A stretch of DNA of 5,115 nt from CAUZRD01 sp963582255 (GTDB taxonomy: Bacteria; Pseudomonadota; Alphaproteobacteria; Rhizobiales; TMED25). Position numbers and translations under genes: made by a program. The notes below the pieces were generated by a model. That model did not search any database, was not told the origin of the DNA, and saw only the letters and a list, made by a program, of their open reading frames with translations. The stretch lies in the NCBI GenBank assembly GCA_963582255.1, contig CAUZRD010000153.1, positions 1-5,115 on the forward strand, read 5' to 3'. Shown in pieces: positions 1 to 4,899 of this stretch; the first letter of the stretch is position 1, and each line of letters opens with the position of its first letter.

Positions 1-901
1 TAATTTTGAGGGCTTCATGCGCTCGAAATCACAGGATAAGTGGCTCGAAGTTCATGGTATAGAACACTGGACTGAGTTCTATACAGATTATGGGGTCGAA
101 ATTCAAAAACGGTTCTTTGGTCATTTTCTTAAAGATGAAGATACGGGCTGGAAGAAGCAGCCAAAAGTTTCACTGCTTGTGCGCTCCCCGGGTGAAGAAT
201 TCGAACCACGTGCAGAAAATGAGTGGCCGTTGGCTCGTACTGAGTGGACTAAGCTCTATCTTCATGGGCGAACACATTCACTGTTTGATCGGCCAGCTGC
301 GAGTGAGCGACAACTGACTTATGGCGGATTTTCCGATGGCGTGACGTTCATGAGTCCCCCGATGGACGAGGACACCGAAATTACCGGGCCAATAGCGGCC
401 AAGTTATTCGTTTCCTCCGCCAGTACAGACGCTGATCTATTTTTGGTATTTCGTGTCTTTACTCCAGATTTACAGGAAGTCACTTTTATTGGCGCACTTG
501 ATCCGCACACACCAATCGCGCAAGGTTGGCTTCGTGCGTCGCATCGAAAACTCGATGAGGATTTATCATTACCTTACCGCCCCTATCATACTCATGATGA
601 AAAGCTGCTGCTGACTCCGGGCGAGATTTATGAACTCGATATTGAAGTCTGGCCGACTTGTATAAATGTACCAAAGGGTTACCGGGTTGCACTTAGTGTG
701 CGTGGTAAGGACTATGAATGGCCGGGTGGCAAGGCGAGGGGATTGGGAAACCTAGGTGGTGAGACCTTCACCGGGGTTGGCCCGTTCAAACACAATGATC
801 CGCAAGATCGTCCAGCCGATGTTTTCGGTGCTGATGTGACACTCCATGTTGGCCCAGAACATGAGGCACATATTTTATTGCCGTTCATTCCAAAGAAATA
901 G
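1..901 (+). CDS. CocE/NonD family hydrolase, 3' part (PepX_C domain)
   Basis: This is the C-terminal part of a serine hydrolase of the CocE/NonD (X-Pro dipeptidyl-peptidase S15-like) family, which cleaves esters or amides with a Ser-Asp-His triad. The frame is open back to base 2, so the ATG at 17 is an internal Met and the alpha/beta-hydrolase half with the nucleophilic Ser lies outside the window. The first codons resemble the end of the catalytic domain: the His at 53-55, in KWLEVHG before a WTEFY segment, is the best candidate for the triad His. The segment RRFF/HFLK-like (QKRFFGHFLKDEDTGW) leads into a PepX_C jelly-roll domain. Supporting signatures are ITGPIAAKLFVSS, a DADLF turn, GWLRASHRKLDE and a late PGEIYELDIEVWPT strand. 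About 300 residues are present and family members usually have 550-680, so close to half is missing. The reading to the TAG stop is intact. The substrate cannot be predicted from this fragment. Confidence 0.9.
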   Translation, partial: NFEGFMRSKSQDKWLEVHGIEHWTEFYTDYGVEIQKRFFGHFLKDEDTGWKKQPKVSLLVRSPGEEFEPRAENEWPLARTEWTKLYLHGRTHSLFDRPAASERQLTYGGFSDGVTFMSPPMDEDTEITGPIAAKLFVSSASTDADLFLVFRVFTPDLQEVTFIGALDPHTPIAQGWLRASHRKLDEDLSLPYRPYHTHDEKLLLTPGEIYELDIEVWPTCINVPKGYRVALSVRGKDYEWPGGKARGLGNLGGETFTGVGPFKHNDPQDRPADVFGADVTLHVGPEHEAHILLPFIPKK

Positions 902-907
902 AGTTGA

Positions 908-950
908 AAGAATGAGCGTAGACTCAACAGTTGTGTCCACGCTCATTCTT
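908..950. terminator. Long stem-loop in convergent gap, probable bidirectional terminator
   Basis: A perfect 12-bp inverted repeat (AAGAATGAGCGT at 908-919 with ACGCTCATTCTT at 939-950) starts 7 nt after the hydrolase stop. The stem continues inward past single mismatches as GAC/GTC (921-923 with 935-937) and CAA/TTG (925-927 with 931-933), closing on a 3-nt loop. It lies between two converging genes, where a shared terminator is expected. Neither side has a true run of T (the right side reads TTAAAATCTTAT), so it is not a textbook intrinsic terminator. It may instead act as an mRNA 3'-end stabiliser. Confidence 0.55.
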
Positions 951-1051
951 AAAATCTTATCTGTTCTGTGCTTCGGTACTGTATTTATTGAAAGGCTAGA
1001 TATGAAAATAACAGGGCACAAAAATCCGAGTAACGATCGCATAACTGAATT

Positions 1052-1501
1052 TCAGGTAGCACTGCGTCCTTGATCAGTTTCTGGCGTCCAGATTTTCTCA
1101 TGGGCTACATGTTTAGACTCGTCCCAGATATGGGCAGTTCCCTCACCCATGAAAACGACGAATACTTCGCAGCCATCTGGATATTCATAAGGTCCATGAA
1201 GTTGATCCCAGCCAAAGACGTAGTCACCAGGACGCAAGTCCTTGCCAGCAACGCACATGCGGCCCTTCATCACCATAATTGAATGCCAACTTTTATGACT
1301 GTGCTCGGGCTCAACATACCCAGCTGGGAATCGCACTTTCATGTCAATCCGCTTCATTGCCTTGTCATGGGCAAGAATTTTAACCTTGATGCCCTTGGGT
1401 AAGGTCAGAAGATCGTTGTCAGCACCATCCTGCCACTCGACCTCATGGTCGTGTAAGGCGATGAAGTCATGATTGTATTGAGGAGTGGCGTCATTGGTCA
1501 T
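1052..1501 (-). CDS. Single-domain cupin protein
   Basis: This 149-residue protein is a small cytoplasmic cupin, a beta-barrel fold that usually binds a divalent metal. Cupin motif 1 is clear at residues 61-80: G61, five residues, H67-x-H69, three residues, H73, six residues, G80. The spacing is canonical, but the usual Glu ligand is replaced by His73. Motif 2 follows at about 92-102 (PGDYVFGW, then H102), giving a candidate four-His metal site. There is no signal peptide, DNA-binding domain or second cupin domain. The ATG at 1501-1499 is preceded by GGAAGGAA (complement of 1508-1515) with 6 nt spacing, which fixes the start. It lies 45 nt downstream of the Gfo/Idh/MocA gene on the same strand, so the two are probably co-transcribed. 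Isomerase, dioxygenase and binding functions are all possible for this fold; co-expression with a sugar-type dehydrogenase favours a small polar substrate, but this is inference. Confidence 0.88.
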   Translation of the reverse strand: MTNDATPQYNHDFIALHDHEVEWQDGADNDLLTLPKGIKVKILAHDKAMKRIDMKVRFPAGYVEPEHSHKSWHSIMVMKGRMCVAGKDLRPGDYVFGWDQLHGPYEYPDGCEVFVVFMGEGTAHIWDESKHVAHEKIWTPETDQGRSAT

Positions 1502-1507
1502 TTGTTA

Positions 1508-1515
1508 TTCCTTCC
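1508..1515 (-). promoter_or_regulatory. Shine-Dalgarno of the cupin gene
   Basis: On the minus strand this reads GGAAGGAA, 6 nt before the ATG at 1501. It lies within the 45-nt gap after the oxidoreductase stop, and supports independent translation of the second cistron. Confidence 0.7.
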
Positions 1516-1546
1516 AGTCGCATGTTGATGCAGTCAATTGATTGTA

Positions 1547-2524
1547 TCAATCGGTGGTGACCCACTGCGAATTCTGTGCTGCAGATTTGACCATAGCTTC
1601 ATAGGCGGCTACCCCGGAGATGATTTCATCCGGTGTTACCGGGAACGGCGCGCCGCCGCTAGCTGCATCGGCAAATGATTCCAATGCCAGACCAACTATA
1701 TTGCTGTTTGGAAAATTTGTGACACGCTCCATGTTAGACAGATCTTTGGTCACTAACGTGTTTTCTCCATTCATCATAGAATAACCCTTGGAGCCATATA
1801 CCTGTAGTCGCCAAATATTGGCAGTCACATATATCGAGCCCAAATATCCGCTAGCGCCACCAATGAATCGCATCATCATCGCGCTGGTATCGTCAACGTC
1901 CACATCAACGATCCGCTTGTCGGAAATTGCTGTGACCGACAGTACTGGTCCAGCAATATGAATCATTCCATCCAGCACATGAACGCCGCGTGCCGCCATC
2001 GCCCCCCCAGGGCTCTCAGAACGTTTTGCTCGCCAAAGGCCGTCTTTTAACTTGTACGCGCTGGGGCCAGACTGCTCGCCCTCAATGTGGAGAATCTCGC
2101 CAATCGTACCGTCTCTTACAGTCTCAACTAGTGCGTTGAATGATGGTTGAAACCGACGGCTAAACCCAGATCCAAGTGTTAGCCCCTTGGCTTTCATTGC
2201 GGCAACAGCTTCAATAGCGTGAGCTTTTGTGAGTGTCACTGGTTTTTCGACAAATACGTGCTTGCCAGCGCTTGCTGCGTCCAAAATCTGCTGATGGTGT
2301 TGGGAATGCGGCGTAGTAAGGATGACTGCATCGATGGATGCATCGCTGAGGACGTCTTCATAGCTGTTTTTGGCAACAATACCTCGTACGGCTAGATAGT
2401 CAGCATGCTGTGATGTGGTGCGTGTGGTTGCTGCCACAAATTTAATTTTATCACTGGTTTCGTGAACCGACTCGATGGAGTGTTTTCCCCACCATCCAAG
2501 TCCGACCATTGCGGCATTAAGCAT
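1547..2524 (-). CDS. Gfo/Idh/MocA family NAD(P)-dependent oxidoreductase
   Basis: This 325-residue protein is full length for the Gfo/Idh/MocA family, whose members oxidise or reduce hydroxyl groups of sugars, inositols and related polyols with NAD(P). The N-terminal Rossmann domain begins with hydrophobic residues and the dinucleotide motif GLGWWG (residues 8-13, GxGxxG). The signature EKP is at 93-95, with Lys94 the usual catalytic/cofactor-contacting lysine after a HVFVEKP strand. The C-terminal alpha/beta domain starts near residue 120 and contains GGAMAARGVHVLD (173-185). His182 and Asp185 of the catalytic helix are retained, but the Asp usual at the D-x-G-x-H position is Ala178. The protein appears cytoplasmic, with no signal peptide. 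The ATG at 2524-2522 has a GAAGGA Shine-Dalgarno 6 nt upstream. It is followed 45 nt later by the cupin gene and preceded, 62 nt away, by the transglycosylase gene. The family is certain; the substrate is not recognisable. Confidence 0.93.
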   Translation of the reverse strand: MLNAAMVGLGWWGKHSIESVHETSDKIKFVAATTRTTSQHADYLAVRGIVAKNSYEDVLSDASIDAVILTTPHSQHHQQILDAASAGKHVFVEKPVTLTKAHAIEAVAAMKAKGLTLGSGFSRRFQPSFNALVETVRDGTIGEILHIEGEQSGPSAYKLKDGLWRAKRSESPGGAMAARGVHVLDGMIHIAGPVLSVTAISDKRIVDVDVDDTSAMMMRFIGGASGYLGSIYVTANIWRLQVYGSKGYSMMNGENTLVTKDLSNMERVTNFPNSNIVGLALESFADAASGGAPFPVTPDEIISGVAAYEAMVKSAAQNSQWVTTD

Positions 2525-2530
2525 CTTGTT

Positions 2531-2536
2531 TCCTTC
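2531..2536 (-). promoter_or_regulatory. Shine-Dalgarno of the Gfo/Idh/MocA gene
   Basis: The minus strand reads GAAGGA inside an A/G-rich stretch, 6 nt before the ATG at 2524. It supports this start codon. The 62-nt gap it sits in contains no terminator-like hairpin with a T tract, so read-through from the transglycosylase gene is possible. Confidence 0.65.
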
Positions 2537-2586
2537 TTTTTTGTCTTTGACTTAAGCATCGCCTGATATGTGACAAATACGGTGTG

Positions 2587-3786
2587 CTATTGGATGTACC
2601 CAAAGAGCTCAGGTGTAGGGTATGAATCTGCCGGTAGTCCATATTTTATCTGGATTTTCTTGACGGAGGCACGCGTTTTTGCGCCTACAATTCCATCAAT
2701 TTTTCCAACGTCATATCCTGCGTTGGTTAGACGACTTTGTAGGTCTTTTATCTGTGTTACGTTCATAACCACTGGTGTTCCACGACCCTTGCTGATCTGT
2801 GGGGCTCCGTCGAGACGTGTTGCAAAATAAGCCGCAGTAAGCGTGTAGACCAGTGATTGATTCCATTGCAAGTAAACGTCAAAATTAGGGTAAGATAAGA
2901 ACGCTGGACCAAGACGTCCCATTGGTAGAACTAGAGAGGCTTGAAACTGATCCGAGGGGAGTGAATTATTTCGCCTTTTTACCCCCCATGAAGCCCACTG
3001 GGCGCGTGGGTGGCGAATTGAAATATCCGCCTGATCCCACGGCATGTCCTTCGGCACTACAACCTCTTCTAGCCAAGGCTCGTTGGCTCTCCAGCCGTGA
3101 TGGACTAGAAGTGCGGCGGCTGATGCAATGGCATCTGGGATTGAGTGAATTAAATCACGCCGCCCATCATGATCGAAATCTACAGCATCGCGCATATATT
3201 CAGATGGCAGGAATTGTAGCTGACCAAGTTCGCCAGCCCACGCACCGTTCATATCGGAGAGATTTAAATCCCCATTATCGATAAGCCTTAGAGCATCTAG
3301 TAACTGGGGACGGAATTTTTGAGGACGGCGGCAATCATAAGCGAGTGTTGCAAGGGATGATAATGTCGGGAAATTGCCCGTGTTGGCGCCGAAATCTGTT
3401 TCAAGTCCCCAAAAAGCGGTGATAACTGGTGCGGGTACACCATATTCCTGATTTACCTGAGTAAACAGCTTTGCATGCTTTTTGATTTTCTTGTGGCCAG
3501 TATCCAGTCTATATTGAGCTATCATGCGGCCAGAGAATTTTAAGAACGACTGTGCAAATACACCTTGGGAGCGGTCACGCTTGATCACTGTGGGTTGGTA
3601 TAACACCTGTGATAAGGTGTTTTGCACAGTGTGGTTGCTTACGCCTGAGGCAATAGCTTCTTTCGCGAAGTCATTGACCCAACGCCCAAATTCACCACTG
3701 CTCGCACAATTCTGAGCGCTTGCGCCTGCGGGAAAGAATGTGACGATTGCGGCAAGAATGAGAACAACAAATTTCCTGTGGAGCAT
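2587..3786 (-). CDS. Secreted lytic murein transglycosylase, MltB-like, with PG-binding domain
   Basis: Lytic transglycosylases cleave the MurNAc-GlcNAc bond of peptidoglycan in the periplasm, forming 1,6-anhydroMurNAc ends. This one belongs to the MltB-like (SLT_2) group with a C-terminal PG_binding_1 domain, a layout common in alphaproteobacteria. I place the start at the ATG at 3786, giving 399 residues: AAAGGAG (complement of 3794-3800) lies 7 nt upstream, and the protein then opens with a standard signal peptide (HRK, a hydrophobic FVVLILAAIVTFF core, ASA before Q25). An in-frame ATG at 3828 adds 14 residues but has no ribosome site. In the 399-residue numbering, the catalytic Glu is E129 in GLETDFG. 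The substrate-cleft segment WAGELGQLQFLPSEY is at 183-197, followed by a DFDHDGRRD loop and PDAIASAAALL. The PG-binding repeat (LQSRLTNAGYDVGKIDGIVG onward, with GLPADSYPT) covers about 343-398. Cys27 and Cys152 could form a disulfide. No lipobox is present, so it is probably soluble rather than a lipoprotein. Confidence 0.93.
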   Translation of the reverse strand: MLHRKFVVLILAAIVTFFPAGASAQNCASSGEFGRWVNDFAKEAIASGVSNHTVQNTLSQVLYQPTVIKRDRSQGVFAQSFLKFSGRMIAQYRLDTGHKKIKKHAKLFTQVNQEYGVPAPVITAFWGLETDFGANTGNFPTLSSLATLAYDCRRPQKFRPQLLDALRLIDNGDLNLSDMNGAWAGELGQLQFLPSEYMRDAVDFDHDGRRDLIHSIPDAIASAAALLVHHGWRANEPWLEEVVVPKDMPWDQADISIRHPRAQWASWGVKRRNNSLPSDQFQASLVLPMGRLGPAFLSYPNFDVYLQWNQSLVYTLTAAYFATRLDGAPQISKGRGTPVVMNVTQIKDLQSRLTNAGYDVGKIDGIVGAKTRASVKKIQIKYGLPADSYPTPELFGYIQ

Positions 3787-3793
3787 CCTCAGT

Positions 3794-3800
3794 CTCCTTT
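3794..3800 (-). promoter_or_regulatory. Shine-Dalgarno deciding the transglycosylase start
   Basis: The minus strand reads AAAGGAG, 7 nt before the ATG at 3786. This near-perfect anti-16S match favours that ATG over the longer in-frame ATG at 3828, whose upstream sequence (GGGACAACCTCGC) has no properly spaced site. Confidence 0.75.
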
Positions 3801-3842
3801 CGTGCCCTGAATTCAACTGAGTTCGCATGCGAGGTTGTCCCT

Positions 3843-3849
3843 GGTCAAG
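3843..3849 (-). promoter_or_regulatory. Possible -35 element (CTTGACC) for the transglycosylase gene
   Basis: The minus strand reads CTTGACC, matching the CTTGAC form of the -35 box favoured by alphaproteobacterial housekeeping promoters. The -10 at the right distance (around GCGAAC/CGAACT, 3820-3826) is poor, so this is weak. If it is real, transcription would begin downstream of the alternative ATG at 3828, consistent with the start chosen at 3786. Confidence 0.25.
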
Positions 3850-3862
3850 GGATAGTCGTAAT

Positions 3863-3882
3863 TCTTGTGTGATGATACAAGA
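3863..3882. promoter_or_regulatory. Dyad TCTTGT-N8-ACAAGA in the divergent intergenic region
   Basis: A perfect 6-bp inverted repeat (3863-3868 and 3877-3882) separated by 8 nt lies between the divergent transglycosylase and TSUP genes. TTGT...ACAA half-sites are common among GntR-family and other helix-turn-helix operators. No regulator gene is visible in the window, so it is only a candidate operator. Confidence 0.3.
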
Positions 3883-3902
3883 TCAATTAGCTCACTAACC
3901 CT

Positions 3903-3938
3903 TACCACTCATTTTTTTGTTTTATTTTTGGAGTGGTA
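3903..3938. repeat. 8-bp inverted repeat flanking a T-rich 20-nt spacer upstream of the TSUP gene
   Basis: TACCACTC (3903-3910) is repeated as its perfect complement GAGTGGTA (3931-3938) around a spacer that is almost all T (3911-3930). It ends 43 nt before the GTG start of the transporter. It could be a two-site operator with half-sites about 28 bp apart (centre to centre), or a hairpin in the mRNA leader if transcription starts upstream. The T-rich spacer contains TTGTTT (3917-3922), which could serve as a -35, but no good -10 follows. Confidence 0.45.
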
Positions 3939-3971
3939 GCCATAGGTAGCGTCTCATTGCATGGAAAAAAT

Positions 3972-3975
3972 AGGA
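3972..3975 (+). promoter_or_regulatory. Shine-Dalgarno of the TSUP gene (decides a GTG start)
   Basis: AGGA lies 6 nt before the GTG at 3982. The only nearby upstream ATG in this frame (3961) runs into a TAA at 3976-3978 after five codons, so GTG is the earliest usable start. A second GTG at 3994 remains a less likely alternative. Confidence 0.55.
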
Positions 3976-3981
3976 TAATCA

Positions 3982-4743
3982 GTGGTTGAGATCGTGGCTT
4001 CAATTGAAGCGTTACTACCGGCTGGTATCGGAATCTGGTGGGGTTTGTTTTTTATATTCTTTAGTATGATTTCGTCAGCAATTTCGGCAACTACAAGTAT
4101 TGGTGGGGGGACGATGATGCTGGCCATCTTCTCAATTATGTTGCCTCAGACAGCAGTTGTTCCAGTTCACGGTATTACACAACTTGGTTCTAATCTTGGG
4201 CGCTTCTGGTTAATGCGTGAGTACAAGCCAGATGTGTCACTGTGGGTATTTTCTTTGTCGACGATGTTTGGTGTGATCGTTGGCGGTATGGTTGTCCAAT
4301 ATGTCCCTCCGAATTTGATACTCGGGGGGCTTGGAGTTTTCATCCTATGGTCAGTTTGGGGAGGTACACCGAGGCTGGTCCGGCATGTAGGTATGGGGGC
4401 TGGCGGATTTGTTACAGGTATATGTACCATGTTTGTATCCGCAACCGGACCATTAGTGGGCGCTTTGCTTAGAGAAAAAGTACCAGAGCGCCAGGCATTC
4501 ATCGCGGTTCATTCCGGTCTCATGTCGATACAACACGTCTTGAAACTAGTAGTTTTCGGAATTTTGGGGTTTGATTTTTTGCCCTATATTCCGCTTTTGG
4601 TGTTGATGCTGGCAACTGGGTTTTTAGGTAGCTTTATCGGCAAGAAAATGCTGATGGGCTTTAGCGATGTATTTTTTGGTAAGCTGATAAAAGTAATGCT
4701 ATCGCTTGCCGCACTCAGGGCAATCTGGGTTGCATTTGTGTGA
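3982..4743 (+). CDS. TauE/SafE (TSUP) family membrane transporter
   Basis: This 253-residue inner-membrane protein belongs to the TSUP (TauE/SafE) family, whose studied members move sulfite, sulfoacetate, thiosulfate or other small organic anions. It is rich in hydrophobic segments, which I place at about 14-34, 40-57, 85-107, 109-126, 135-163, 172-197, 201-222 and 232-252. This matches the usual 7-8 helices and the 250-270 residue length. The family's first repeat motif is clear: SIGGGTMM (39-46) with a P at 55, then PVHGITQLGSNLGR (61-74). The second repeat is represented by GMGAGGFVTG (137-146) and ATGPLVGALL (154-163). Translation begins at GTG with AGGA 6 nt upstream. It is divergent from the transglycosylase gene and 156 nt upstream of the BKACE gene on the same strand. 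That proximity suggests transport of an acid made or used by the same catabolic route, but the substrate cannot be read from sequence. Confidence 0.9.
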   Translation: MVEIVASIEALLPAGIGIWWGLFFIFFSMISSAISATTSIGGGTMMLAIFSIMLPQTAVVPVHGITQLGSNLGRFWLMREYKPDVSLWVFSLSTMFGVIVGGMVVQYVPPNLILGGLGVFILWSVWGGTPRLVRHVGMGAGGFVTGICTMFVSATGPLVGALLREKVPERQAFIAVHSGLMSIQHVLKLVVFGILGFDFLPYIPLLVLMLATGFLGSFIGKKMLMGFSDVFFGKLIKVMLSLAALRAIWVAFV

Positions 4744-4776
4744 GAGCGAGATTTTCCCCAATCTATTATTGTATTT

Positions 4777-4788
4777 GTGGAGCTCCAC
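4777..4788. promoter_or_regulatory. Perfect 12-bp palindrome, candidate operator
   Basis: GTGGAGCTCCAC is an uninterrupted perfect palindrome, 33 nt after the TSUP stop and about 40 nt upstream of the candidate -35 of the BKACE gene. A zero-spacer palindrome makes only a 4-bp RNA hairpin, so a protein-binding site upstream of the promoter is the more natural reading. There is no T tract after it, which argues against a terminator for the transporter gene. Confidence 0.35.
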
Positions 4789-4830
4789 CTGAAAAATGCA
4801 TTGATAACGAAGCAACAACTGATGATCTAA

Positions 4831-4858
4831 TTGAATGTCAGCTCAATAATCTTGTAAT
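4831..4858 (+). promoter_or_regulatory. Candidate sigma-70 promoter of the BKACE gene
   Basis: TTGAAT (4831-4836, four of six consensus bases) is followed after 16 nt by TGTAAT (4853-4858, five of six). Transcription would begin near 4865, leaving a leader of about 35 nt with the ribosome site at 4890-4894. A short dyad ATTGA-N8-TCAAT (4830-4847) overlaps the -35 and could be a repressor site. Confidence 0.4.
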
Positions 4859-4889
4859 TTGGGTGCCAATTAAGTCGAATTCTATCCAT

Positions 4890-4894
4890 AGGAG
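4890..4894 (+). promoter_or_regulatory. Shine-Dalgarno of the BKACE gene
   Basis: AGGAG is spaced 5 nt from the ATG at 4900. This fixes the start and is the strongest ribosome site on the plus strand of the window. Confidence 0.75.
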
Positions 4895-4899
4895 TAAAC

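Noticed and set aside
846..1073. Small plus-strand open frame overlapping the hydrolase end and the cupin end
   Set aside because: It overlaps real genes on both sides, runs through the hairpin at 908-950 and has no plausible ribosome site.
1537..1552. Short ATTGA/TCAAT dyad in the gap before the cupin gene
   Set aside because: Five-base arms overlapping the oxidoreductase stop codon; easily expected by chance and without a T tract.
2327..2347. Direct repeat TGCATCG around a GGATGCATC palindrome
   Set aside because: It lies inside the oxidoreductase coding region, where it encodes ordinary residues (DASIDA), so no separate role is needed.
2571..2576. Minus-strand TTGTCA as a possible -35 for the oxidoreductase-cupin pair
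   Set aside because: No reasonable -10 occurs at 16-18 nt; the best downstream hexamer (TTAAGT) is at 15 nt and poorly matched.
2540..2577. TTTGTC/GACAAA inverted repeat between the transglycosylase and oxidoreductase genes
   Set aside because: Six base pairs with a 26-nt loop in an A/T-rich gap; too weak for a terminator or operator claim.
2922..3284. A 120-residue plus-strand open frame inside the transglycosylase gene
   Set aside because: It starts at TTG without a ribosome site, lies wholly antisense to a well-supported gene, and its translation has no recognisable domain.
3961..3978. ATG plus four codons and a stop just upstream of the TSUP start, a possible leader peptide
   Set aside because: Five codons with no ribosome site and no regulatory codon pattern; more likely chance. 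It matters only in showing that the TSUP frame cannot start there.
4167..4502. A 111-residue minus-strand open frame antisense to the TSUP gene
   Set aside because: It is Pro/Thr-rich shadow translation of a membrane protein gene with no ribosome site or family resemblance.
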